Assembly: GCA_013399015.1 (NCBI GenBank)
Contig: VWZX01010610.1
Coordinates: 62,001-126,000 of the forward strand
Length of the DNA: 64,000 bases
Direction: 5' to 3'
Source of the DNA: Galbula dea
Taxonomy: Eukaryota > Chordata > Aves > Piciformes > Galbulidae
Shown here in pieces: positions 1 to 9,923 of this stretch (position 1 is the first letter of the stretch; each line of letters opens with the position of its first letter). The notes under the pieces were generated by a model. It saw only the letters and a list, made by a program, of their open reading frames with translations, did no database searches and was not told the origin of the DNA. The translations under genes and the position numbers were made by a program.

Positions 1-3000
1 CTTCTAATTTTATCTCAGTCATGATACAATTTCCCCAAACATTTAAACTGGATTCAACTGCACTATTAGAGCTGTGGTTATAAATCCAGCCAAAGCCTAT
101 ACTATGCAGTGATTAACTAGTTCCTGCAACTGCATATATCTCTACTGCTGGCTATAGCCTGTAAGGTGAAGTGATTGCTCATAACTACTGAGCAGATATC
201 CCCATACATCACAGCATGAAGCCATCAGTCCTTTTCAAGGTTAAAAGGATGTTTCTCAAAAGCAGGCATTGGTGCAGTTCACAAAGGCAATGATACAAAC
301 GTTTTCATTCTCGAACAGCTTTGCTGTTAGAACTTCTTAAGTTCAGGAGGATAAGCATTTTAAGCATGCTAGCCTGTAGTAAATAATACATGGCATAGTT
401 GCAGGATACATTGGCTTCTGGGCTCATCTTCTCTTAATTTCCTGAGTTTTCAACAGCAGAAAGCTATATGTGATGGGACATGGAAACATGGCTGCTCCTT
501 CCATCTACTTTTCTTCTTTTAGGCTAATTCTCTATTTCAGATGGAAGTGAAATGTATTTCTTTCTCTATATATGCTTTTTATTTTTTTTCTGGTCAAATT
601 ATACTGCAAAATGCATAAAATGTAGTCATTTTGTAAATGATTTTCTGATATCATAGAAGCAAGGTCAGGGAATTTGTTTCCAGTTCTGCTGGTGATGTAA
701 GTGCTTGGCTGGGTGTTAGATCCCTTTTAGGACTATTGCTTTCTTATTGCTGAGACTTAATGCATGTAACGTGTTCCTTGTTACATGAGTTACTGTCACA
801 TCCATCCTTACCAGGAAGGAAAACTGAGATGTGCATATCTGAATGTGGGCTTAGTTTTCAGTGTTGCCCAAAATATTTTTGTCTGATTTCGGGTGAAGGA
901 AACATTCTTTGTATTCTCTGTAAAGTGACAGTTTATATTTCTGTCTCAGAGCAATTTGGGAAGAACAAAGCCATTAAAGTAAGATGCTTAAGAACTGCAC
1001 TGACGAGGATCACGAAAATCTAGATAAATAACAAAAACTTTTCTGAATGAAATGAATTGGAAAGTTACAGGATTTGGTTCCACCTTCTGCTTTATTTTTT
1101 TTTAATTCTCTATTTTTAAGGTAAATTCTGTAATTAAAAAGCAGTACCTGACCTTACCATAATTGAGAAGAAAAACAAGTAAAACCAAAGTAAATAATTT
1201 GTTGGTAATGTTCTAATAATGTACACCAAGCCTTTTTAAACAGGCAGTCAGTTCCTTCACATACAAAGAATGTACTATTTCTTAGCCAAAATCACATAAT
1301 GCACTTAGATGCACAAGGAGATTTCTTAGAATGCGCAAGAAAAACCATCTATTATTTTGATTTAAAATCAATTTAAACATAGTCCCTTTTGGAACATTAG
1401 TATTTGTCAGAGTGTGTTTCTGTTCCTAGTGATCTTAATGGGGTATCATAAACTCTTAAAACTCACTAGGTCTTTGTTCAGCTTTATTTGCAGATGATTA
1501 TTTTTTTAATAGGAAAAATGTTATCCTTTTAAAATTATTCTGCATAACTCACAAATTGGCCTTGACAAAGAGGGATCTTTCATGAAGAATTTCAGAGGTA
1601 GATAATATAGCAATGAGAGGCACATTAATAACATATTTTCACAACTAACATATCTAGAATCCAGCAAGCTTTGCACTTGTTTACAGAGATGTAATTAATA
1701 CCCTAGAAAACACCTTATTCTTATTTAATGTGCCCAGTTAATATCAACTCTAACAAAATTTTCACTTGGAGGTGTATTGATTCATAGTTGCAATAGTGTG
1801 TGTGGGTCTGTTCTGGTAATTTTTAGTGCATCTGTAAAAGGTGTGAAAAATTTAATGTAAACCATGTGCTAGTTATGTAATGGCTTAATGTAAAGCCTTC
1901 AATACTCAAAGGAAGCATTTTTTGGAGGGGTGTAGATCAACTGCTAAATGACCATGTTAATCCAAAAATATCAAAGACTAACCTTTATCTTCACTATTCA
2001 CGTGTACATGGATGCTTTGCTGGGTGTGTGGACAGAATACGCCCTGAAGAATCTCGTTTGGTGCCACTGTTTGCACAGTACTAGTGCATGTAAAGAGCGA
2101 ATGGAATGTTTAGCACAATCTGATATTGACATCAGTGTTGCAAGCCTCCCTCACCCCAACAGTCAGCTGATTCCAACACTTCATATGGATTCCTCTACTG
2201 CTTGTTTTTTGATGTCATCTTTAGGCATTTAGATATATACTGTAGAGAGCAAATTTTCATCATTGTAAGCATTGGACATTAGGTGTTAATGTCTTTCTGG
2301 CTCTACACACAAAACGTTTTGCAACATGCTGCCGCTCACTAAGCTGACTTAGAGCTGTCCAAAGAGGCACCATTTTGCTTGTGATACTTCTTCAGTTTCA
2401 TTGACTCTTGGAACACAAACACTTCAACCCTCTTCCCAGAGTGGCTGTTGAGCAACTGTTCAGTAACATCTAAAAATATTAGACCAGAGGATACTCTTGC
2501 TGCTTTCCTTTGTCTTTTCAACTTATTAGTCTCATTTTCTCCTCTTTCATTTCCTGCCCTTTCCGAATTGTGTTAAATATAGCCTTGAATGACCATCAAC
2601 ACTAAAAACTTTTTCCTAAGTAGGTTGTTACTCCTTCAGTTGACCTTGCCACATTTCCTTTCATCTTCCTCCTTTCCTCTGGAGTCAGCTGTGGAGCTCA
2701 TCTTTGACTGAGTTTTGGAAATGTGATATTGGAGGTCTGACTGCTTTAGGCAGAAACACACTGGAGATTTTGTGTGGGATTGTAGTTGAAGAAACACCCA
2801 GTGCATTGTATAAGGATACTTTACAATTTACAAGAGTAAATGTACATAGCTGGTTTTGGAGCTGGCAGCATTTGCCATTCATACTGTATTAACTAGTTTT
2901 AGGACTGACTCAGTGTGAGTGGAACAGGAGGTGGTGGACTGATGCAGTACATACTTGTAAATGCTGAGCTTTACAAACTATACTAAAAAAAGATTTGGGA

Positions 3001-3410
3001 AGCAGGTTCTTAAAATATTTGTCTTTGTAAACAAAGAAAGCTTTTATGAACATTTATATTAACAAAGTCGGTTCTAATTTATTGATGGAAACAAAATATG
3101 AAAGTTACAAACAGTAAGACTAAAATATGTCTGACTGTTCGTGAAATATGTTTCTTCTCTATGCAGAATCCTTAACTGTAATACTACTGCAGAGACCATA
3201 GATCAAGTATACCCCAAAGTGCTTAGCATGTGATCACATTGCAACTGAATGAGGAACTGAAAATTCTGACAAAGGTAAAAGTTTTCAATGATGCTTTTGG
3301 TTTTGCTCAGGGAAGCCTTTTTTTGAAGAGAATTACTTTGTGTTAGCGCTAATCACTGCTACCTTCACCAAAATGATTCAGCTATTTTTCCCAAGAAAAT
3401 TGCCCAAGAT
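1..3410. other. Unassigned AT-rich DNA
   Basis: No open frame here resembles a known family, and no CR1 or LTR signature was seen. T-rich runs are common, for example around 1090. A stretch at 3168-3274 sits between an acceptor-like and a donor-like site, but all three frames contain stops. It would at best be a non-coding exon. Intergenic or intronic DNA is the simplest reading. Confidence 0.6.
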
Positions 3411-3551
3411 TTCCCTCTTCCTTCCTCTCTTTCTCCCTCCCTCTCCTTCTCCCTCACTTTCTTTCCTTCCCTCACTTTCTTTCCTTCCCTCACTTTCTTT
3501 CCCTCCCTCTCTTTCTTTCCCTCCCTCTTTTTCTCTATCTTTTTTTTTTTT
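3411..3551 (+). repeat. Pyrimidine minisatellite, 18-bp unit
   Basis: This stretch is almost pure C/T on the plus strand. From 3453 to 3524 it resolves into four 18-bp units of the type CTCACTTTCTTTCCTTCC. The first two are identical, the later ones diverge by one to three bases, and a partial fifth unit and an 11-T run follow. Mirror-symmetric polypyrimidine DNA of this type can adopt triplex (H-DNA) structure, but that is inference. Serine/proline/leucine-rich and lysine/glutamate-rich open frames read through it on the two strands. They are low-complexity artefacts. Confidence 0.9.
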
Positions 3552-4727
3552 GTTTTACCTGAATTCTGCGATCCCTGTATAAATAGGCACATGCAATCAG
3601 TATTTTTCACTAATAACTACAGAGAGCTAGTACAGTATAGATGGGAAGCATGTCAAATTAATTTTATATGACTTGAATGTTTTCCATAAGGAATGTGTTG
3701 ACTCCGGCAAGTAGCTTATTGAATGCTGCTGTGATTTCTTTCCTAACACATTGAATTCTAGAGGTTTCAAGCTTATAATTTGGCATTTGCCTCCTCAGTT
3801 GCTTTTACTTCACCTTTGTACCTTTTGCAAAACCATTAAGCAAGCTTCTTGCAATACACTGAGGGAGGCTGTTTTAACTTTTGACCTACACACTTGGATA
3901 TAGGCTCATTTGATACCCTGTTGGTTATTAGGTGTGTTGGGATACTAATAGTTTAAAACATAATTCACTATTGACCTGATTTTGCATTCTGAGGATAAGA
4001 GATGTTTGTGAATCAGGAGGCCTGTACAGAGATTATTTTAGAGACTAGTGCTCACTTATTTTTTAATCTGTTCTGTACATTGGTAGCTGAAATCCAAAAG
4101 GTTGAACCAGGTTATGAAGAGATGGAGCAAAATATATAATTTATTTTCTGTGAAACTTACAACATAATGTTGATTAAAAAACCCCAAAAGCTCATAGCAT
4201 AGAAAGTTCATTATGAGGATTTTGTGGGAGGGGTATGGCAGGGAGCTTAAAACACTGGATTTTTGTCATTATCTCTTCCTCCTTGTAAGCTCTCTAATAC
4301 TTCCCAATCCCTGCCACTGAGTGACCTTTGCCTAGAAAGTTGGATGGCAGCCCTTGACAGAGACTTACAGTCTGAACACAGTAATGACAGCTGAAAAATC
4401 ACCCATATATCAGACAGAATAAAAAGAGGGAGGATGTGGGAGAATAAACCAGATATTTCCTTATTTCTCCTCCATTTTTGTCTTCTTTCAGGAGTCAACT
4501 TGAAAATTAGTTTTTAGGTGTGTTAAAATACAAAGGCAGAAAACATGGACCTAATTTTTCAAATCATTAAAGATTTTTTTAAGAACAAATCTGGTCTTGG
4601 CATGTTTTCAGAGAAACTTTTCGAACTATTCTGTAAATCTGTACTAAATAGATATGGGTACCATATAGGTAGGGACATTTGACTTAGTCCTAAAATCAGA
4701 AAGAATCCTGATGTAAGGCTTGACTTC
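3552..4727. other. Unassigned AT-rich DNA
   Basis: Nothing recognisable was found on either strand: no repeat termini, no CR1 octamers and no convincing exon. Confidence 0.55.
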
Positions 4728-4803
4728 GTAATTTTTTTTTTTTTAGAAGAACCTCAATTTCAAAAGTAATTTTTTTTTTTTTAGAAGAACCTCAATTTCA
4801 AAA
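4728..4803 (+). repeat. Perfect 38-bp tandem duplication
   Basis: Two adjacent 38-bp copies (4728-4765 and 4766-4803) are identical base for base, including a 13-T run inside each. The unit reads GTAA, then T13, then AGAAGAACCTCAATTTCAAAA. Homopolymers drift quickly, so identical T13 lengths suggest a very recent duplication or an assembly or consensus artefact. Confidence 0.93.
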
Positions 4804-5540
4804 GTAGACAGCATGAAGGCACTGGCTCAGTTTTTCTGAAAACTGAGTGCTTGTACAGGGGACTATGCATTTGTTGTTTGTTGTTTTTTTTTTTTCCCAA
4901 AGGATGGGAAATAGATTCCATGCTTACATGAATTAGTTACAAGTAGGCATTTAATTTACTATTTTAAAAATTCTTTAAGACTTCAAATTAAAGAATTTTA
5001 ACTTTGTTTCTTTCTTAACTTTTAGAAGGCTTTAGAAATAGCTTTTCATACAACTTTGTGATTACTTGAGTAAACCATTTCACAACCATTTGAATAGCCC
5101 CATTGTAGATGTCTAATAAGGAGTAGATCTTCCTGTATCAAACCAGCTAACTAGGAGCTATAGTAAGTATATGTTGGCAGCTGATTATGGTACATCACAC
5201 TTTGTATTGAGTTTCCTTGATATTTTAATTTTCTCAACCACAAAACTGAAAAGCAAAGGAAAAATACATTTGACACTGCTCTTATCCGTGTCAGTTGCAT
5301 GTATTTCTCAGTATAGTATCTTGTTGTGGATGTGAAGTTCACTAAGCCTTAGATAAGTTTTGAGAGAATTGTATTAAGGAGAACATACAAAAATTATCTA
5401 TTACACAGACATATATATGCGTATGAATACTAAGGAGCTAAATGTATTTGTTAAATTGATATACAGCTCCTGAATTTATGAATCTATTTTGTTAAGTAGG
5501 TGGACACAGATGAATGTTGAAACATAATACATAATAACAT
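4804..5540. other. Unassigned AT-rich DNA
   Basis: Mainly AT-rich unique sequence with a T-rich run near 4876-4897. No gene or repeat family was recognised. Confidence 0.5.
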
Positions 5541-6586
5541 GGGTGAGCAATGAGCTGATGAGTTGAGCTCAAAGGGTTATAGTAAGTAACTTACATCAGG
5601 TTTGTGAGCAGTCGCTGGTGGTGTTCCGTGGTTCCATTTTAGGGCTGGTGCTCTTCAATATCTTCATGAATGACTTGGATTCAGGACTGGAAGTTATACT
5701 AAGTAAGTTTGCCAATGATACAAAATTTAGAGGAGCTGCTGACTACCTGGGGAAGGCAGAGAGGCCCTGTAGAGAGATCTGGACAGATTAGAGGTCTTGG
5801 CAATCACCAACTCAATGAAGTTTAATACAGGAAGTGCTGGAGTCTGAACCTGGTTTGGGACAACCCTGGATATACATACAGACTAGAGAACAAGAAGCTG
5901 AAGAGCAGCCCTGCAGAGAGGGATCTGGGGGTTCTGGTTGATGGCATGTTGAATATGAGTCATCAGGGTGCTCTAGCAGCCAAAAGGACCAACGGTGTCT
6001 TAGGGTGCATCAAGCACTTCATTGCTAGCCAATCAAGGAAGGTGATAATCCCATAGTCTCCTCTAGGCTGGTGCAGCCTTACCTTGAGTATTGTGTACAG
6101 TTTTGGGCACCACAGTATAAAAATGATATATGGCTACTAGAGAGTGCCCAAAGGAGGGCCATGAAGATGGTGAAGGGTCTAGAGACCCTGTATGAGGCAT
6201 GGCTGAAGTCAATTAGTTTGTTCAGCCTGGAGAAAAGGAGACTGAGGGGACACCTCGTCATGAAGGGAAGAAGAGGGGCAGGAATTGATCTCTTCTCTCG
6301 GGTGACCAGTGACAAGACCCAAGGGAATAGCATGAAGCTGTGCCAAGAAAGGTTTAGAATGGATATTAGAAAAGGTTCTTCACCCAGAGGGCCATCAAAC
6401 ACTGGAATAGGCTCCCCACACAATTAGTCATGGTGCCAAGCCTGACAGAATTCAAGAAGCATTTGGACAATGCCCTCAAGCACATGGTGTAATTTTTGGG
6501 ATTGTACCGTGCAGAGACAGGAGATGGAGTCAATGATCCCTATGAGTCCCTTCCAACTCATGAGATTCTGTGATTCTATGATTCTT
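5541..6586 (+). mobile_element. CR1 non-LTR retrotransposon, 5'-truncated
   Basis: About 1.05 kb of CR1 in plus orientation. It starts in the palm part of the ORF2 reverse transcriptase, and readable pieces include LVLFNIFMNDLD. It continues through the ORF2 C-terminus to the typical 3' end at 6563-6586, with GATTCTGTGATTCTATG octamers. The catalytic box reads FANDTK (5708-5725) where active CR1 enzymes have FADDTK, so a catalytic aspartate is replaced by asparagine. That change and several frame breaks make it a dead copy. Its subfamily resembles the copies at 43690-45577 and 40806-41181. The left edge is approximate. Confidence 0.93.
6071..6492 (+). pseudogene. CR1 ORF2 C-terminal remnant
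   Basis: The frame encodes the conserved CR1 ORF2 tail: YLEYCVQFWAPQYKND, a QRRAMKMVKGLE block, then FSLEKRRLRGHL. Near 6370-6378 the frame shifts. The rest of the tail, including KHWNRLP and FKKHLDNALKHMV, continues in another frame to a TAA at 6490-6492. In intact elements this region follows the reverse transcriptase domain. Here it is a non-functional fossil with no initiation signal of its own. Confidence 0.88.
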
Positions 6587-6853
6587 AAACCACTCAAAGT
6601 TGGCATAATGTGCAGAGGCAATTACAAAAATATACAGAACCCACCTATACATTTCAAAAATTCTGACAATATCAAAAAGCCAGAATCTATTGTTACAGCT
6701 AAGTGATGGAAAGCACACACCTACAACTGCTTGATCTTGATGCTGCTGTCATTTCTCCTAAAAATTACTTCAAAAGTATGTGTAATGGAGACTTCATGTG
6801 GGTATGTTATTTGTTGCAAGTTATTTTTTTGGCTATACTGTTTGGTGAGGTTT

Positions 6854-7222
6854 CACAGAATGGTTAAAGTTGGAAGGGACCACCAGAGGTCATCTAGTCC
6901 AATCTCTCTGTTCTGTCAGGGTTCCCTAGAGCATATTTACTCAGAATTGTGTCTTTTTAATAACTCCAGGTCTTTTAATATCTTCAGGGAAGGAGTCTCC
7001 ACAACCTCTGTGGGCAACATGGTTCTGTGCTCACAGTAAAGAAGTTCTTCCTCATGTTTAGGTGGAACTTCCTGTGTTCCAGTTCGTGCCTGTTGCTTCA
7101 TGTCCTATTGCTTGGCACCATCAAGAAGAGCACAGTTCCATCCTCTTGCTACCTTCCCAACAGACATTTCTATACATTGGTAAGGTACCCTCTCAGCCTA
7201 CTCTTCTCCAGGCTAAACAAGC
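6854..7222 (-). mobile_element. CR1 3' fragment, minus orientation
   Basis: Read on the plus strand it opens with CACAGAATGGTTAAAGTTGG, the reverse complement of a CR1 3' end. It runs through the usual ORF2 tail to a CTTCTCCAGGCTAAACAAG block at about 7203-7221. Instead of continuing into the expected upstream ORF2 sequence, it stops where an LTR-like sequence starts. The break could be the original 5' truncation or the result of LTR insertion. No CR1 continuation was seen beyond the LTR. Confidence 0.85.
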
Positions 7223-7745
7223 TGTCCTGGTTTGAGTTAGAACAGAACTAATTCTGTTCTGTGATTTCGCTTTTTAGCTATAGTGTTCTAATCAACTGCA
7301 CTTTCTGTAGTTAACAGCATTTTTTCACAGACAGTGCCTGCTTCTAGTAGTGATAAGACCTAATGTTTAGAGTTAGTACTAAGGATTGGTATGCAGACAA
7401 AGGTCACTACTAAATTTTGTGTACCATGACGGGGGATGCAGAGCAAAAGGCCACACCTATGGGGAGGAGTACACAGTTCAGGTGACCCTAAACTGGCCAA
7501 CTAGGTGTTCCATATATATCATATAGGATATAAAGCTGAGGGATTGTGAAGGTCAAGCTCTCTCCCTCTCCTTCTGTAGTCAGCTTCCAAGGAGGATGCT
7601 GTCCATTCTGCCTTCAATCATGGTCCATGAGTTCCTGAATCCAGTTCCAGGATTCACCCCCTGAATCTTGTTCCCAGTTGGTGTTGGTTCCAGTCTTGGA
7701 CTTCTGCCACAGCATCATTCTTTACTCAGAGGGTAAAAAGCATGT
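7223..7745 (+). mobile_element. Solo ERV-like LTR
   Basis: It begins with TGTCCTGGTTTGAG, the usual 5' terminus of a family of avian ERV LTRs. A GGATGCAGAGCAAAAGG block and a GGGGAGGAG block follow, then a TATAAAG box at 7529-7535 with a GCTGAGGG segment just downstream. These landmarks occur in the order seen in ERVL-type avian LTRs. The 3' boundary is uncertain. The LTR-like signal fades after TTCTTTACTCAGAGGG near 7735, and no terminal CA or target-site duplication was found, so the copy is probably 3'-eroded. No retroviral coding sequence lies next to it. Confidence 0.62.
7529..7535 (+). promoter_or_regulatory. TATA box of the LTR
   Basis: TATAAAG lies about 310 bp inside the LTR, at the position expected for the U3 promoter. 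Whether it is still active cannot be judged from sequence. Confidence 0.5.
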
Positions 7746-9730
7746 AGCCTTTCATAGCAACATTCTAGTCATGTGAGCTGTCCCAGCATGTCTTTGTTAC
7801 TGTGAAGTTGTGACTGCACACAGATCTCTAACTCTTCTTGTTTGTTCCCCATACTATGCATACTGGTATGCAAGTACTTCAGTGAGGCATTCAAGCACAC
7901 CACAACAAGGATATCCCATGTTTATGTCTTGAAGGCACTTCCTGGGCTGTGCATGCACTTGCTCTAAGTATCACCAGTTGAGCCTTACTTTGCTGGATGA
8001 GTGGCCTCTGTAACTCCCCCTTCTTCTGCTTTTCCTACTTTAAAGTTCTATTTACAAGGCTGGCCGGTCTATTGGCAAGGACTCACATGACCTGCTTTGT
8101 GAGGCGAACCCTATCTGCAAACAGAGTTCTATGCTTATAGAAGGCAATACCCTGTTGTCAACAGTGCTCATGTACCTAGTCATTTACTTGGTAAATCTGT
8201 CTACTTCTCCTCTTGCCATTTACTTGCAAGATCAAGAAGACTACCTGGGCCTCCAGGCCTTTGACCACCATCCCCAGAGGTTTTTGTCCCTTGAAATAAT
8301 CATTAATTCATATATTGGGAGAAGAAAGAGGAGAAACTTTATATATTGTGGTAGGGACTCTGTGAAATAAGGTTGTGGATGATGATTTTTTTCCCTGGTT
8401 CCTGACCATCCCACAGTAAATTTTAAAGTACAGTTAGAACTTATTGATGTACTTAGTCTAGACAATGCATTTTTAACAAAAGAGCCTTCAGCTCCTACAT
8501 CCAGTATATCATGTGGGTTTTAATACACAAGTACTTTTGCAGTTCACTTTCATGTAGTTCAGTGCTAAGGAGGGAAATAAATGGTTCACCAAGTTTTTTC
8601 CCTCAGCTTTTGGTTATTTGCTGGCTGCTGCTCCATTTACCTTCCCGCTGTTCTATTTAGCACTCCATTTATACCCCAGCTGCTAGGCTTCTGCCATCCT
8701 TCAGATATGTGACAGGAAAAACAGGAATGAACTGCAGAAATCCACAGAATGAGCTTCCTGGCAGTGGAAAGGGACAGAAGGTTGTGGCAATCAGAAGTGA
8801 AGGCCTTGTGGAAACAATTAGCAAGTCTGTAGAAGCTGTCTGATCTCTTCAGACACAGGCAAGGTATTCTTGCACTTAGGAAGGGTGCTTGTTTATTTTG
8901 GTTCCCAACAAACATGTTTTGTCACCTTTACTATGTGTCCTGTCCTACTCCATAATTACCCTAACTGAGAGAAGGGGCATTTGTTCAGCAAAGTACTACA
9001 CAAGAAAATAAGACAACAAAATTTTGTCTCTGTGGTTTTGAGTGCTGGTTTCCAAGCCAACCAAACTCAGTTGTTGAGAAACTCAAATGTGTGTTTGGGA
9101 TTTTTTTGATTGTTGTTTTTGGTGTTGGTTGGTTGGTTTTGTAATAACACTATTTAGAAAGTTACAAAACCCAAAGCTTGCACTTGGTCCCCCAAGGGCT
9201 GCATATTGTAGCAAGTTTGGCAGCTCTGTTACTTGTCTATCTAAAGCAAGCACCATGACACTCTAGTTGTCTGAAATGTCTGCTTTGAAAGGCTATCAGC
9301 TTAACAATAGCTCCTGCTGTGATTCCAGGACATGCAGACGCAATAATTTTCAAGGAGTTTTTTGCACCTGGTTAGCTGTCACTGTTTTGACAAAAGAATG
9401 GGAGTGAAGGCTGCTCCTGTGAATTTCTGTTGCTGCTTATTTTTTCTATTCTTAGCATATGATGACTAAGAGCAAAAGAGCCCTGTTAAATACAATTTTT
9501 TAATGCTGTAGGTGAACACTGAAGAATGTGATTGTAGAATAAAGCACATCTGTGGAAAACTTGTCCCCACATTATTTTAGGGAAGGTTCTTCTCTTTTCC
9601 TAATGTGAAACACTGACTGATGCTGTATATTGAGGAATAATGCCCTTTATCTTAAAATGCTGCTTCATGCCTTGATATCTACTTTGAGGATCCATTTAAA
9701 CATTTGCTAAACATTTAATTTCATAACATA
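7746..9730. other. Unassigned DNA with a T/G tract
   Basis: No CR1 or gene was recognised. Positions 9088-9142 form a run of almost only T and G with GGTT/TGTTG motifs, one of several such tracts in the window. The stretch up to about 8100 is somewhat richer in GC and could include the decayed remainder of the neighbouring LTR, but I could not align it. Confidence 0.45.
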
Positions 9731-9923
9731 AACATGAGGAAAAACTTCTTTACTTTGAGGGTGACAGAGCACCTCCAGAGAGGTTGTGGAGTTTCCTTCT
9801 CTGAAGACTCAAACCCCACCTGGATGCAATCCTGTGCAACCTGATGTAGGTGAACCTGCTTTGGCAGTGGTGTTGGATTATGCCCAGAAGTCCCTTCCAA
9901 CCCCTACCTTTCTATGATTCTGT
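9731..9923 (+). mobile_element. CR1 3' fragment
   Basis: A 193-bp CR1 3' end. It starts at AACATGAGGAAAAACTTCTT, equivalent to the RKNFF part of ORF2, passes through CAGAAGTCCCTTCCAACCCC, and ends in TTCTATGATTCTG. It is strongly 5'-truncated and too divergent to carry an open frame. Its subfamily differs from the 13.5 and 30.5 kb tails. Confidence 0.88.

Noticed and set aside
3168..3274. Possible exon with acceptor TTCTTCTCTATGCAG and donor CAAAG/GTAAAA
   Set aside because: All three frames contain stops. It could only be a non-coding exon, and there is no further support.
3340..3610. Overlapping open frames on both strands at the pyrimidine minisatellite
   Set aside because: Low-complexity translations of a tandem repeat, not a gene.
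6079..6423. Long open frame antisense to the CR1 ORF2 tail
   Set aside because: Shadow of the CR1 coding strand. Similar antisense frames occur at 18043-18276 and 45249-45482.
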